Position numbers and translations under genes: made by a program
From: Actinoplanes lobatus
Lineage (GTDB): Bacteria > Actinomycetota > Actinomycetes > Mycobacteriales > Micromonosporaceae
Reading direction: 5' to 3'
DNA: 64,000 nucleotides
Assembly: GCF_014205215.1 (NCBI RefSeq)
Contig: NZ_JACHNC010000001.1
Span: 9,978,501-10,042,500 of the forward strand
In this document: positions 42,711 to 51,454 of the stretch, piece by piece
How the letters are laid out: each line of letters opens with the position of its first letter
How positions within the stretch are numbered: position 1 is the first letter of the stretch
Notes under the pieces: model-generated
Seen by the model: only the letters and a program-made list of their open reading frames with translations
Databases searched by the model: none
Told to the model about the DNA's origin: nothing

Positions 42711-44363
42711 TCAGGCCGACCGCAACCAGGTGCGGACGGCCAGGGTGGCGCGGACGTCGTCCTCGTTGTAGGTCAGGAGGCGGGTGGCGGCCGCCCGGTC
42801 GCCCTGGCGGGCGGCGGCGTGCCAGGACTGGGACTGCAGGCCGCCCGGGTCGGGGTCGCGCCAGGTGTGGCCGGGGCCGTGGGTGGCCATCGCCTTGAGG
42901 CCGTGGCCGGCGCGGGAGTCCACGGTGGCGCGGACCAGTGGCAGCAGGTCGATCCAGCGGTCCGGGCCGGCGGGGCCGGACGGCAGGGGCGGGAAGCGGC
43001 GGGCCTGGCGGGGCTCGGGGGTGCCGTAGTGGAAGACCAGCAGGTCGGGGGTCTCCGCGGCCAGGCCGGTGAGACGGTCGAGGCAGCGGCGGGCGAGGAG
43101 TTCCTCGTCCCGGTCGGTGGTCACCCTCGGGTCGAAGAACGACTCGTAGCGGCTTGCGCCGTTCGACGTGATCAGCAGGCCCCACAGGTAGACGCGGTCG
43201 TCGGCGCCCCATTCGATGTCGATGTCGACCTCGACGGCGGCCCGGGGGACGTCGGCCCGTTCACGGCGGCGCACGATCAGGCCGGCGGCGGCCAGGCGGG
43301 CGGCGGTCACCGCCTTACGGAGACGGAAGGCGCGGGTACGCAGGTGCGGGACCTCGGCGCCGTACATGCCGGTGAGCAGGTTCTCCGGATCGCTGCCGGC
43401 CAGGTCCGTCACGGTGTGCACGCCGGCCGCGCGCAGGGCCAGGTATTCGCGGGCGCTGAGGGCGCCACGGAGGACGGCGCTCACGTCCGTACCGGGAAGG
43501 GTGTCGACACAGACCGGCGACCAGCGGCAGGTGGCGCACTCGGCCTGGCCGATCGGATCGACCAGCGGAAGCGGGTCGCCGGCGGCGCCGGTGCGGTGCC
43601 GGGCCACGTCGGCGACCCGGCGGCGGAAACCGTGTTCGTGGTCGTAGCGTTCCAGGGCGCTGCGGGTGGCGACGCCGGTGGTCCGGGAGAAGGTGCGGAA
43701 GGCGGGGGCCGTCAGGTCGTACCAGACGAGCAGCGGGTCGCCGGGGCGGTCGTCGCCGCAGATCGCGCCGCGCGGGTGGGTGGCCTGGTGGCCGCACGCC
43801 TCCAGCATCCGCCAGTAGTGGGCCAGCTGGAGCAGATCCTCCTCGCGCTGTCGCGCGCCGCCGTCCGGCAGCGGCACGGCGTCCTCGAAGGACGGCGCCT
43901 TGAGGGTACTGGCCAGGGCGTTGTCATATTTGCGGTCAAGGACGTGGTGGGCCTTGATGTCGGCCGGGTGGTAGCCGCCGCCGGTGTCACGGAGCAGGAT
44001 GTCGGGCTTGCCGGTGCGGCCGCCGGCGACGTCGTCGGGGAGCCGGCCACCGACGATGACGGCCGCGCCGGCCCGCATGGCGCCGACCGTCGCGCCGATG
44101 TGCACGCGTTTGTCGCCGTCGAGGTCGCGCAGGTCGACGTAGCCGGGCAGGGCCAGTGCCGGCCAGGCGGTGAGGATCTCGGTCTCGAAGTCGACACCGG
44201 TGTCGTAGAGGGCCTGCAACTCGGGTGCGACCGGCAGCACCGGGCGGGGGACGGTGGGGTCGTAGTCGTTGTGGACGGCGCGCGGGCAGGACTTGGCCGC
44301 ATAGCCGCCGAGCAGGATCGGCCGCAAGTCAGGGCTGCTCGGGGCGGAGCGTGCCGGTGACAT
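42711..44363 (-). CDS. TM0106-type RecB-like nuclease
   Basis: A 550-residue protein. The N-terminal half is RecB-like: GKPDILLRDTGGGYHPADIK with the Asp and the D-x-K of the PD-(D/E)XK nuclease, QLAHYWRMLEACG, and an iron-sulphur-type cysteine set (CATCRWSPVC and the early SCPRAVHND). The C-terminal half is an RNase H-like exonuclease domain with VEVDIDIEW and LTYNEDDVRATLAV as acidic motifs. This domain pair is the TM0106/YprB-like type, probably in DNA repair or processing. ATG 44363 is the start. It converges on the RepA-like gene with six bases between. Confidence 0.85.
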   Translation of the reverse strand: MSPARSAPSSPDLRPILLGGYAAKSCPRAVHNDYDPTVPRPVLPVAPELQALYDTGVDFETEILTAWPALALPGYVDLRDLDGDKRVHIGATVGAMRAGAAVIVGGRLPDDVAGGRTGKPDILLRDTGGGYHPADIKAHHVLDRKYDNALASTLKAPSFEDAVPLPDGGARQREEDLLQLAHYWRMLEACGHQATHPRGAICGDDRPGDPLLVWYDLTAPAFRTFSRTTGVATRSALERYDHEHGFRRRVADVARHRTGAAGDPLPLVDPIGQAECATCRWSPVCVDTLPGTDVSAVLRGALSAREYLALRAAGVHTVTDLAGSDPENLLTGMYGAEVPHLRTRAFRLRKAVTAARLAAAGLIVRRRERADVPRAAVEVDIDIEWGADDRVYLWGLLITSNGASRYESFFDPRVTTDRDEELLARRCLDRLTGLAAETPDLLVFHYGTPEPRQARRFPPLPSGPAGPDRWIDLLPLVRATVDSRAGHGLKAMATHGPGHTWRDPDPGGLQSQSWHAAARQGDRAAATRLLTYNEDDVRATLAVRTWLRSA

Positions 44364-44399
44364 CGCCGGCCACGTGGGCGGCGCCGGAGAGGGGACCTG

Positions 44400-45362
44400 T
44401 CACGGGCCCGACCCTACATGTTGATCAGCGTTCTCACGGCGGCGGCGCACAACAGTGTCACCACATCCCGGCCGGTTCCGGGCCCGGGTTCGCTGGGTGA
44501 GGACCACGCAGGCCAGGACGGCCAGGGCCGCGACGACGGCCGACGGCGCCAAGCGCTCGCCGAGCAGCAGGGCGGACCAGAGCAGGGTCAGGATCGGCTG
44601 GACCAGCTGGATCTGGCCGACCCGGGCGATGCCGCCCCGGGCCAGGCCCGCGTACCAGGCGAAGAACGCCAGGAACATCGAGATCACCGTGAGGTACGTG
44701 AAAGCCGCCCATGCCGTGGGACCCGCCTGCGGTGGATGGCTCCCGGCGGCGGCCAGGGTGAATGGGACGGTCACCGGGAGAGCCACGAGCAGGGCCCAGC
44801 AGATGGTGCGGGCGCCGCCCAGTTCCCGGGCGAGGGCGCCGCCCTCGGCGTAACCGAGGCCGCACAGGGCGATGGCCGCCAGCAGGTACAGGTCGGAAGT
44901 GGACAGTGTGCCGTGGACGGTTCCGCCGGCGGCCAGGAACGCCAGGACGGCCAGCAGCCCGGCGCCGCCGGCCAGCCAGAACGCGGGTGGTGGGCGCTCG
45001 CCGGCGCGCAGGACGGCCAGCACCGCGGTGGTGGCGGGCAGCAGGGTGACGACCACGGCGCCGTGCGAGGCGGTCTCGCTCGTCAGCGCCAGTGAGGTGA
45101 ACAGCGGGAACCCGGCCACCACCCCCGCCGCCACGACGGCGAGCCGCCGCCACTGGGCCGCGGTCGGGCGGGGCGCCCGGGTGAGCCACAGGTAGGCCGC
45201 GGCGAGGACGGCCGCGCCGACCGCCCGGCCGAACGCCACGAACCACGGGTCCAGCTCCTGCACCGCCACCCGGGTGGCCGGTAGGGACAGGCTGAAACCG
45301 AGCACTCCCAGGGCTCCGGCCGTTATCGCGCCGGCGACAGTAGCGTTACTCTTGTCCCTCAT
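44400..45362 (-). CDS. EamA/DMT-family transporter
   Basis: A 320-residue protein with ten predicted membrane helices in two EamA repeats; the first repeat begins GALGVLGFSLSLPATRVAVQ and the second AIALCGLGYAEGGALAREL. The C-terminal tail is basic. Its ATG (45360-45362 on the minus strand) overlaps the ATG of the divergent MocR regulator, which is the usual controller of such exporters. It probably exports an amino acid or related metabolite. Confidence 0.88.
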   Translation of the reverse strand: MRDKSNATVAGAITAGALGVLGFSLSLPATRVAVQELDPWFVAFGRAVGAAVLAAAYLWLTRAPRPTAAQWRRLAVVAAGVVAGFPLFTSLALTSETASHGAVVVTLLPATTAVLAVLRAGERPPPAFWLAGGAGLLAVLAFLAAGGTVHGTLSTSDLYLLAAIALCGLGYAEGGALARELGGARTICWALLVALPVTVPFTLAAAGSHPPQAGPTAWAAFTYLTVISMFLAFFAWYAGLARGGIARVGQIQLVQPILTLLWSALLLGERLAPSAVVAALAVLACVVLTQRTRARNRPGCGDTVVRRRRENADQHVGSGP

Positions 45363-45377
45363 GGGTAACAGTAACGC
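45343..45377. promoter_or_regulatory. Inverted repeat over the overlapping EamA/MocR starts
   Basis: GCGTTACT (45343-45350) and AGTAACGC (45370-45377) are perfect inverted 8-base arms separated by 19 bases. GTAACAGTAAC at the right adds a direct repeat of GTAAC. Both start codons lie inside the spacer. MocR proteins often bind GTA-rich repeats, so autoregulation here is likely. Confidence 0.6.
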
Positions 45378-46749
45378 AGCCGATCGGGTCGTCCAAGATC
45401 TACGAGTGCTGGCGGGCACCGCCACGGCCGGGACACGGCTGCCGTCGGTGCGTGAGCTGACCCTCCGGCACCAGGCCTCCCCGGTCACCGTGGCCGAGGC
45501 GATCCGGCAGCTCGTGGCGGAAGGGCTGGTGGAGACCAGGCCCGGGCGGGGCACCTTCGTGGCGGCCCGCCCCGGCCCGGCGGCGGCGCCCGACCTGTCC
45601 TGGCAGACGGTGGCGCTGGGCCCCCGGCGGTTCGGCGAGGAGGAGATGCAGGCGTTACTGGCGTTACCGCCGTCCGGCGCGATCCCGCTGTCCGGCGGTT
45701 ACCTGGACGCCGATCTGCAACCGGCCGCCGCGCTCGGGGCGGCGCTGGCCCGGGCCGCCCGTCAGCCGGCCGCGTGGCAGCGGGGGCCGGTCGAGGGGCG
45801 GGAGGATCTGCGGGCCTGGTTCGCCCGGGAGGCCGGTGGCGGACTGCGCGCCGACGACATGGTGATCTGCCCGGGCGGTCAGGCGGCGCTGTCGTCGACG
45901 TTGCGGGCGCTGACCGGGCCGGGCGACACCCTGCTCGTCGAGTCGCCCACCTATCTCGGGGCGCTGGCCGCCGCCCACGCCACCGGGCTGCGTGTGGTGC
46001 CGGTGCCGGCCGACCACGACGGGGTGCGGCCCGACCAGCTGGCGGCGGCGTTCGCCCGCACCGGGGCGCGGCTGTTCTACTGCCAGCCGCTGTTCGCGAA
46101 CCCGACCGGCGCGACCCTCTCCCCCGCCCGGCGGCCGGAGGTGCTCGCCGCCGTGCAGGACGCCGGGGCGTTCCTGATCGAGGACGACTACGCCCGCGAC
46201 CTGGCCATCGACGGGGACCCGCCCGCACCGCTGGCGTCGGCCGACCCGCACGGTCACGTCATCCACCTGCGGTCGCTGACCAAGTCGGCGGCGCCGGGGC
46301 TGCGGGTCGCCGCGCTCGGGGCGCGCGGTCCGGCGGGAGCACGGCTGCGGGCCGCCCGGCTGCTCGACGACTTCTTCGTGTCCGGGCCGTTGCAGCAGGC
46401 CACTGTGGAGTTCGTGACCAGCCCGGCGTGGGGGCGGCATCGTCGCGGGCTGCGGGCCGAGCTGGGCAATCGACGGGCGGCTCTGCTCGATGCGCTACGG
46501 CGGCATCTGCCCGGCCTGGTGCCGGCGGTGGTCCCGCGCGGGGGCCTGCATCTGTGGGTCCGGCTGCCGGACGGGGCCGACGACGTGGCGGTGGCCGCTG
46601 CCGCCGCTGCCGCCGGGGTGATCGTCTTTCCCGGGCGGGCCTGGCACGCGACCGAGCCGCCCGGGCCGTTCCTGCGGCTGACCTATGCGGCCACCGGGGC
46701 GGAGACGATGGACGAGGCGGTCCAGCGCCTCCGCCGGGTGTTGCTCTGA
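45361..46749 (+). CDS. MocR-type GntR/aminotransferase regulator
   Basis: A 462-residue fusion. Residues 1-75 are a winged helix of GntR type (RLPSVRELTLRHQASPVTVAEAIRQ and GLVETRPGRGTF). The rest is a type I aminotransferase fold with the PLP lysine in HLRSLTKSAAPGLRVA, CQPLFANPTGATLSP and FLIEDDYARDL. Such proteins use PLP as sensor ligand. ATG 45361 shares its first bases with the divergent EamA start, so neither gene has a normal leader. Confidence 0.9.
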   Translation: MGNSNAADRVVQDLRVLAGTATAGTRLPSVRELTLRHQASPVTVAEAIRQLVAEGLVETRPGRGTFVAARPGPAAAPDLSWQTVALGPRRFGEEEMQALLALPPSGAIPLSGGYLDADLQPAAALGAALARAARQPAAWQRGPVEGREDLRAWFAREAGGGLRADDMVICPGGQAALSSTLRALTGPGDTLLVESPTYLGALAAAHATGLRVVPVPADHDGVRPDQLAAAFARTGARLFYCQPLFANPTGATLSPARRPEVLAAVQDAGAFLIEDDYARDLAIDGDPPAPLASADPHGHVIHLRSLTKSAAPGLRVAALGARGPAGARLRAARLLDDFFVSGPLQQATVEFVTSPAWGRHRRGLRAELGNRRAALLDALRRHLPGLVPAVVPRGGLHLWVRLPDGADDVAVAAAAAAAGVIVFPGRAWHATEPPGPFLRLTYAATGAETMDEAVQRLRRVLL

Positions 46750-46855
46750 GCCGGAGTGGGCAGGTCAGCCCGGCGGGCGCGGCAGACGCCCGCGTTCGCG
46801 GCGGCTCGCGGGGTGGGGCGGTACCGGGCCTGACCCGTACGATAAATGGGTTTTG

Positions 46856-48208
46856 TCAGGTTCCGCAGAAGGTCCGATAGGTGCCGAAGTCCGGCGGAGC
46901 CGGGGCCGCGAAGCGGGCCAGTTCGGGGCGCTCGTCGAAGGGTGACGTGACCGCCTCGAGGAGGTGGTGGACCTCGGCGTCGGCCAGGGCTTCCTCGACC
47001 AGGTGATTCCGGGGGATGTAGATGGGATTGACCCGGTTCATCGCCTCGGTGTCGGGGTTCTCGGCCCGCCAGCGGTCGACCCATTCACCGGACTCCTCGC
47101 CCGCGGCCAGCCTGCGGAAGAACGAGGTGAAATCGGCCTTCTCGGCGGCCAGGTGGGCGAGAAGGTCCTCGGCCAGCGGGGCGTTGCCGGTCCTGAGGCC
47201 CAGCTTGGCGCTCATGCCGGTGATCGTGGCGGCGGCGTAGCGGGTGCGGAACGCCCCCAGTGCCTCGGTGGCCAGGACGATCGCCTTCTCCTGGTCGTCG
47301 TCGAAGAGCGGCAGCAGCGACTCGGCGAGGCGGGCCAGGTTCCACTGGGCGATCGCCGGCTGGTTGCCGTAGGCGTAGCGGCCCGTCTCGTCGATCGAGC
47401 TGAACACGGTGGCCGGGTCGAAGGCGTCCATGAAGGCGCACGGACCGTAATCGATGGTCTCGCCGGAGATGGTCATGTTGTCGGTGTTCATCACACCGTG
47501 GACGAACCCGGTGAGCATCCACTTCGCGATCAGTTCGGCCTGCGCGCCCACCACCGCCTGGAACAGCTCCAGCGCGTTCCCGGCGTGCGGATGGTGACGG
47601 GCGATCGCGTGGTCGGCGAGGCGGCGCAGCAGGTCGGCGTCACCGGTGGCGCGGGCGTACTGGAAACTGCCCACCCGCAGATGGCCGGCCGCGACCCGGG
47701 TGAGGACGGCGCCCGGGGCCAGGTTCTCCCGGACGATGCTCTTCCCGGTGGCGACGACCGCGAGGGAACGGGTGGTCGGGATGCCGAGGGCGTGCATGGC
47801 CTCGCTGACCACGTACTCGCGGAGCATCGGGCCGACCGCGGCCAGGCCGTCGCCGCCGCGCGCCCACGGGGTGCGGCCGGAACCCTTGAGGTGGATGTCA
47901 CGCCCGTGCAGCTCGCCGAGCAGCAGGGCGCGGCCGTCGCCGAGGCGTGGCGAGTAGCCGCCGAACTGGTGGCCGGCGTAGGCCTGGGCCACCGGTTTCG
48001 CCTGCTCCGGGAGGTTGGTGCCGGTGAGGAAGCGGACGCCGTCGGGGGTCTCCAGCCAGTCCGGGTCGAGGCCGAGCTCCTCCGCCAGGGGGCGGTTGAG
48101 GATCAGCAGGCGCGGACCGGGCGGGTCAGCGGCCCGCCAGGGGGTCGCCATCTCCGGGAAGGTGTCGGCGAAGACGGAGGTCAGGGGGATGGCGGGGGCG
48201 GCGCTCAC
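46856..48208 (-). CDS. selO: SelO-type protein adenylyltransferase (YdiU/UPF0061)
   Basis: A 450-residue pseudokinase-fold protein that AMPylates Ser/Thr/Tyr residues in the family's known activity. Visible blocks are [78 protein letters not shown] (given here in parts: [12 protein letters not shown] and [14 protein letters not shown]) and [10 protein letters not shown], the redox-type C-terminus. GTG 48208 gives a family-like N-terminus ([13 protein letters not shown]), though the ribosome-binding site is weak. Its role is in oxidative stress in bacteria studied so far. Confidence 0.92.
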   Translation of the reverse strand: MSAAPAIPLTSVFADTFPEMATPWRAADPPGPRLLILNRPLAEELGLDPDWLETPDGVRFLTGTNLPEQAKPVAQAYAGHQFGGYSPRLGDGRALLLGELHGRDIHLKGSGRTPWARGGDGLAAVGPMLREYVVSEAMHALGIPTTRSLAVVATGKSIVRENLAPGAVLTRVAAGHLRVGSFQYARATGDADLLRRLADHAIARHHPHAGNALELFQAVVGAQAELIAKWMLTGFVHGVMNTDNMTISGETIDYGPCAFMDAFDPATVFSSIDETGRYAYGNQPAIAQWNLARLAESLLPLFDDDQEKAIVLATEALGAFRTRYAAATITGMSAKLGLRTGNAPLAEDLLAHLAAEKADFTSFFRRLAAGEESGEWVDRWRAENPDTEAMNRVNPIYIPRNHLVEEALADAEVHHLLEAVTSPFDERPELARFAAPAPPDFGTYRTFCGT

Positions 48209-48730
48209 CCGATCGAGACTACGTCGGAAGCCGCGGGCCCAGCGCCCCCGGTTCGCCGGGCCCTGGCCCGCCGGGGCAGGACCCCTCCAGGGCGCCGAGA
48301 TCAATGCATGGCCGTGGTGCACCACCTGCACGGGAAGGGCGTTGTACTGCGACTCGGGCATTTCGCCGAACGGCGATGAACTGGTCACGATCGTTCTCCG
48401 TATTCCCATTTGGAACCTGACTGATCGTGATTGCCATTTCACCGTCGGCTACACGGTCAGCGTGTTGAGAGTTCCGGGGAGGAGCCGGCCGGCGCGCCGG
48501 CCGCCTCTGGTGGGCACTGTCGCGAGCCGGACACCGCCATCGGTACGAGTTCCGCCTTACCGTGTCGGAGTTGCTCCGTTTACGCGCCGAACCGGTCGCG
48601 GCGGCGGAGGAACTGCGGGAAATCGGTCACTCGAACGGGCGTTTAGTGGTTCCACGCTGCGGATACGGGGTCGCCGACAAGGCCCGAACACCCGTATGAT
48701 CCTCCAACTTTGAGATCTAGAGGTGTGTGC
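48209..48730. other. 522-bp region without a convincing gene
   Basis: Between the divergent SelO and DUF2752 genes no frame has consistent coding character. The stretch 48360-48470 is less GC-rich than its surroundings and probably holds the selO promoter. An 18-base perfect palindrome (48486-48503) sits in the middle. A frame ending near 48700 encodes a plausible-looking 45-residue stretch (SELLRLRAEPVAAAEELREI), but it lacks a good start. Confidence 0.5.
48486..48503. repeat. 18-bp perfect GC palindrome
   Basis: CGGCCGGCGCGCCGGCCG reads the same on both strands. It could be a regulator site or a cruciform/hairpin, but in DNA of this GC content such palindromes also arise readily. No T-tract follows. 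Confidence 0.5.
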
Positions 48731-49123
48731 ATGCGTGAGTTCTCCGTTCCCGAGCGATTGGGCGGCTTCGGCGTGCTCGTCGCGGTGGGGGCGGCGGTCT
48801 GGCCGACGGTCACCGCCCGTACCGGCTTGGGTCTGCCGTGTCTGTTGCGGACGCTGACCGGTGTGCCGTGCCCGGGGTGCGGTATGACGACTGCCGCCGT
48901 GGCGCTGGTGCGCGGCCAGGTCGAGACGGCTTTCCAGGCCAACCCTCTGATCTTCGGTCTGGCGGCGTTCACTGCCGTCGCCGGCCCGCTCGTGGCGCTA
49001 CGTGCCGCGGGCGTGCTGCAACCGCCACGCTCGTGGTCGTCCGCGCGACGGCGACAGGTGGGCTGGCTCGCCGGGCTGACCGCCCTGGCGAGCTGGATAT
49101 TTCAACTGCACCGGCTCGGATGA
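48731..49123 (+). CDS. DUF2752 membrane protein
   Basis: A 130-residue protein with three membrane segments. The DUF2752 signature is CLLRTLTGVPCPGCGMTTAA, including CPxCGMTxA, between the first and second helices; the third helix is WLAGLTALASWIFQL. The family's function is unknown. ATG 48731 follows GAGGTGTGTGC. An RDD protein gene follows after 26 bases in the same direction, and the two often occur together. Confidence 0.85.
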   Translation: MREFSVPERLGGFGVLVAVGAAVWPTVTARTGLGLPCLLRTLTGVPCPGCGMTTAAVALVRGQVETAFQANPLIFGLAAFTAVAGPLVALRAAGVLQPPRSWSSARRRQVGWLAGLTALASWIFQLHRLG

Positions 49124-49149
49124 GCCGACCCCCTACGAAGGAAACGAAT

Positions 49150-49668
49150 ATGAGCTACCCGCCTCCGCCCCCGAACGACCCCTACGGCAACCAGACCCCG
49201 CCGCCCCCGCCCTACGGTGGCGCGCCCTACGGTGGCGCCCCCTACGGCGGCCCGGCCGTCAACTACGCCAACTGGGGCCAGCGCGTCGGTGCCTACCTGA
49301 TCGACGGCATCATCACGGCGCCGTTCGGCATCCTCGCCTCCACTCTGGGCCAGGGCACCGACGAGAACGGCCTGCCCACGGTCAACGCCTTCTACTGGAT
49401 CTTCCAGCTGCTGGCGTTCGTCGTGTCGGGTTACAACCGCTGGTACCTCGCCGGCAAGACCGGGCAGAGCTGGGGCAAGAAGGCGCTGGGCCTCACGCTG
49501 GTGGACGTCAACTCGGGCCAGCCGATCGGCGCCGGCAAGGCGTTCCTGCGTGACCTCGCGCACATCATCGACGGCCTCATCTGCCTGATCGGCTACCTGT
49601 TCCCGCTGTGGGACGCGAAGCGCCAGACCATCGCTGACAAGATCGTCAGCACGGTCGTCACCCGCTGA
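49150..49668 (+). CDS. RDD-family membrane protein
   Basis: A 172-residue protein. The first 40 residues are Pro/Tyr/Gly-rich with the tandem pentapeptide YGGAP repeated. The RDD domain follows: WGQRVGAYLIDGIITAPFGI, GYNRWYLAGKTGQSWGKKAL and RDLAHIIDGLICLIGYLFPL with WDAKRQTIADKIVSTVV. ATG 49150 follows GAAGGA. Family members may be transporters or accessory membrane proteins. Confidence 0.9.
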   Translation: MSYPPPPPNDPYGNQTPPPPPYGGAPYGGAPYGGPAVNYANWGQRVGAYLIDGIITAPFGILASTLGQGTDENGLPTVNAFYWIFQLLAFVVSGYNRWYLAGKTGQSWGKKALGLTLVDVNSGQPIGAGKAFLRDLAHIIDGLICLIGYLFPLWDAKRQTIADKIVSTVVTR

Positions 49669-49683
49669 TTCAGCTGATGGCCT

Positions 49684-49723
49684 GACGGCCCGCCCGGCGC
49701 CTGGTTGCGCTGGGCGGGCCGTC
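49684..49723 (+). terminator. Hairpin after the RDD gene
   Basis: GACGGCCCGCCCGGCGC and GCGCTGGGCGGGCCGTC pair as a 17-base stem with one mismatch around a six-base loop. It starts 15 bases after the RDD stop. There is only a short pyrimidine-rich tail, as is common for high-GC terminators. Confidence 0.75.
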
Positions 49724-49773
49724 TCGCTGTTCGCGTCGTTCTTCCGGGGTACGGCGCCGACCCGCGGCGGGAG

Positions 49774-50364
49774 TCAGCGGCCGAGGCAGAAGCGGGCCAG
49801 TTCGGTGGCTCCGCTGGGGTCTATCCACTCGAAGGTGCCCCGTAGCAGGTCGGCTCGCTGGTCGACGGTGGTGATGGTGGCGGTCATCTCGCCCCACGGC
49901 ATGGTGACGTGCAGGAGGATGCGCTCGATGCCGTACGGCAGGGCCGGCAGGTTGTCGTCGGTCGTGGCTCTCAGCAGGAGGCCGTCGGTGGAGATGTCCT
50001 CCACCCGGCCGGTGATCGGCACCCGCTGGCGGCCGTCGATGGTCTCGATCTCGGCGGTGCCGATGGCCGGGTAGTTGCCGGGGCGGCGGGCGGCGGCCCG
50101 GCGCTGGACCACGTCGGTGGGGGCGTCGCCGATGACGGTGAGCTGGTCGTTGCGCAGTTCGGCCTCGACCCAGGTGACGCCGGAGGCGGTGACGAGTTCG
50201 AGGATGCCGATGCGGCGCACGCCGGGTCCGTCGAGGCTGAGCACCGGGATGGGCGGGAGTTCGGCGAGGAACGGCGCGCTCACCTCGGCCAGCGAGACGA
50301 GGACGATGGGTTGGGTGTCCGGGCAGCGCATGGTGAGACTGCTGCCCGCCGGAACGGTGATCAT
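49774..50364 (-). CDS. PilZ-domain protein
   Basis: A 196-residue protein whose C-terminal half fits the PilZ fold: QRRAAARRPGNYPAIG resembles the RxxxR start and VEDISTDGLLLR the D/NxSxxG motif. The N-terminal half is a YcgR-like beta domain (MITVPAGSSLTMRCPDTQPI). PilZ proteins bind cyclic di-GMP. Arginine spacing is not canonical, so nucleotide binding is likely but not certain. Confidence 0.75.
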   Translation of the reverse strand: MITVPAGSSLTMRCPDTQPIVLVSLAEVSAPFLAELPPIPVLSLDGPGVRRIGILELVTASGVTWVEAELRNDQLTVIGDAPTDVVQRRAAARRPGNYPAIGTAEIETIDGRQRVPITGRVEDISTDGLLLRATTDDNLPALPYGIERILLHVTMPWGEMTATITTVDQRADLLRGTFEWIDPSGATELARFCLGR

Positions 50365-50440
50365 CGCCCCTCCCGGGTGAAAGGCCGCCGACGAACCGAC
50401 CCTACCGGCCGCCGGGAGCCCTCACCGGGCGATTCGGTGG

Positions 50441-50905
50441 TCAGGCCTCGGGCAGGCGGATGTCGTCGACCTTGACGGTGCAGTCGCTGACGTGCAGACC
50501 GTAGCGTTCGACGGCCTCGATGACCTCGTGGCGGACGTTGGCGGTCACGTCGGAGACCACCTCGCCCGCGTTGATCACCAGGATGACGGTGATCTCGACG
50601 TCGGTGCCGTCCACCTTGGCCCAGACGCCGCGGGTGGCGTCGCCGACCTTGTCCAGGCCGATCTTGTCGAGCACCGAGTTGAGGAAGCGGGCCACGTCGC
50701 CGCCGAGTTCGGCGACGCCGGGAACGGATTTGGCCGCGGAGGCGGCGATCTTCTCGATCACCTCGCGCTCGAACTTGGTGTCGCCGCGGTAGGCGGCCAC
50801 CTCGATGACCTCGGCCCCGCCGTGCTGCGGTGGCACGGCCGGAACCACGGCCGGCAGGTAGAACTCCTGCGTCCGGTCCGCGTGGAATTCGGCCTCGTCA
50901 CTCAT
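50441..50905 (-). CDS. Asp23/Gls24-family envelope stress protein
   Basis: A 154-residue protein with EREVIEKIAASAAKSVPGVA and GDVARFLNSVLDK followed by a conserved beta-rich end (VEITVILVINAGEVVSDVTA and VRHEVIEAVERYGLHVSDCT). These are Asp23 blocks. The first 35 residues are variable. Family members are cytoplasmic, associate with the membrane and respond to envelope stress. Confidence 0.88.
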   Translation of the reverse strand: MSDEAEFHADRTQEFYLPAVVPAVPPQHGGAEVIEVAAYRGDTKFEREVIEKIAASAAKSVPGVAELGGDVARFLNSVLDKIGLDKVGDATRGVWAKVDGTDVEITVILVINAGEVVSDVTANVRHEVIEAVERYGLHVSDCTVKVDDIRLPEA

Positions 50906-51063
50906 ATCCGTCCCTCTGCCTGTGCCTTTCGGAAACCAGGCGAGAGCCTACTAGTGAGTCTCGCTCACACCTCTCACGGACTCGTGCCAGTCATGTGTCG
51001 GACCGCCGACTTCTGCGGCCCGGCAGCCCCGCTCATCGCTGACACGATAGCGCGCCTGTTGCG

Positions 51064-51084
51064 ATAGTGTGTGAGACACACTAT
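51064..51084. promoter_or_regulatory. PadR-type operator
   Basis: ATAGTGTGT and ACACACTAT form perfect 9-base arms around GAG, ending ten bases before the PadR start codon. PadR regulators commonly bind such inverted repeats in their own promoters. Confidence 0.75.
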
Positions 51085-51094
51085 GGTGAGTGGC

Positions 51095-51454
51095 ATGACA
51101 ATGGATGCGACGCTCTCCGGTCACCTGCAGGAGCTGCGCCGCGGCACGGTCGTCGTCGCGAGCCTCACCGTCCTCCGCGAGCCGGGGTATGGGTACTCGC
51201 TGCTCGAAACGCTGAGCACGGCCGGGTTCGAGGTGGAGGCGAACACGCTCTACCCGCTGCTGCGGCGACTGGAGGCGCAGGGCCTGCTGACCAGTTCGTG
51301 GAACACCGATGAGGCACGGCCGCGCAAGTTCTACCGCACCACCGAGCAGGGCGATGCCATCGCGGCCGCGCTGCGCGACGAGTGGGTGCGGCTGGACAAG
51401 GCGATCGGAGACCTGGACCACCCCGCCGGCACCGATTCAAGGAGTGAGAAGTGA
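51095..51454 (+). CDS. PadR-family transcriptional regulator
   Basis: A 119-residue winged-helix regulator: RRGTVVVASLTVLREPGYGY, EVEANTLYPLLRRLEAQGLL and RPRKFYRTTEQGDAI are the diagnostic blocks. I start at ATG 51095; ATG 51101 is the alternative, and a GTG further up lies inside the operator. Its stop overlaps the start of the downstream membrane protein (GTGA), a common PadR-HAAS pairing. Confidence 0.92.
   Translation: MTMDATLSGHLQELRRGTVVVASLTVLREPGYGYSLLETLSTAGFEVEANTLYPLLRRLEAQGLLTSSWNTDEARPRKFYRTTEQGDAIAAALRDEWVRLDKAIGDLDHPAGTDSRSEK

Noticed and set aside
42708..44360. A 550-codon plus-strand frame opposite the TM0106 nuclease gene
   Set aside because: Composition is Gly/Val/Arg/Ala-rich without motifs; the minus-strand frame has clear nuclease motifs.
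46964..48379. A 471-codon plus-strand frame opposite selO
   Set aside because: Shadow of selO; no recognisable motifs, with biased Gly/Val composition.
48015..48713. A 232-codon plus-strand frame ending before the DUF2752 gene
   Set aside because: Its first third is antisense to selO and the rest has no coding character.
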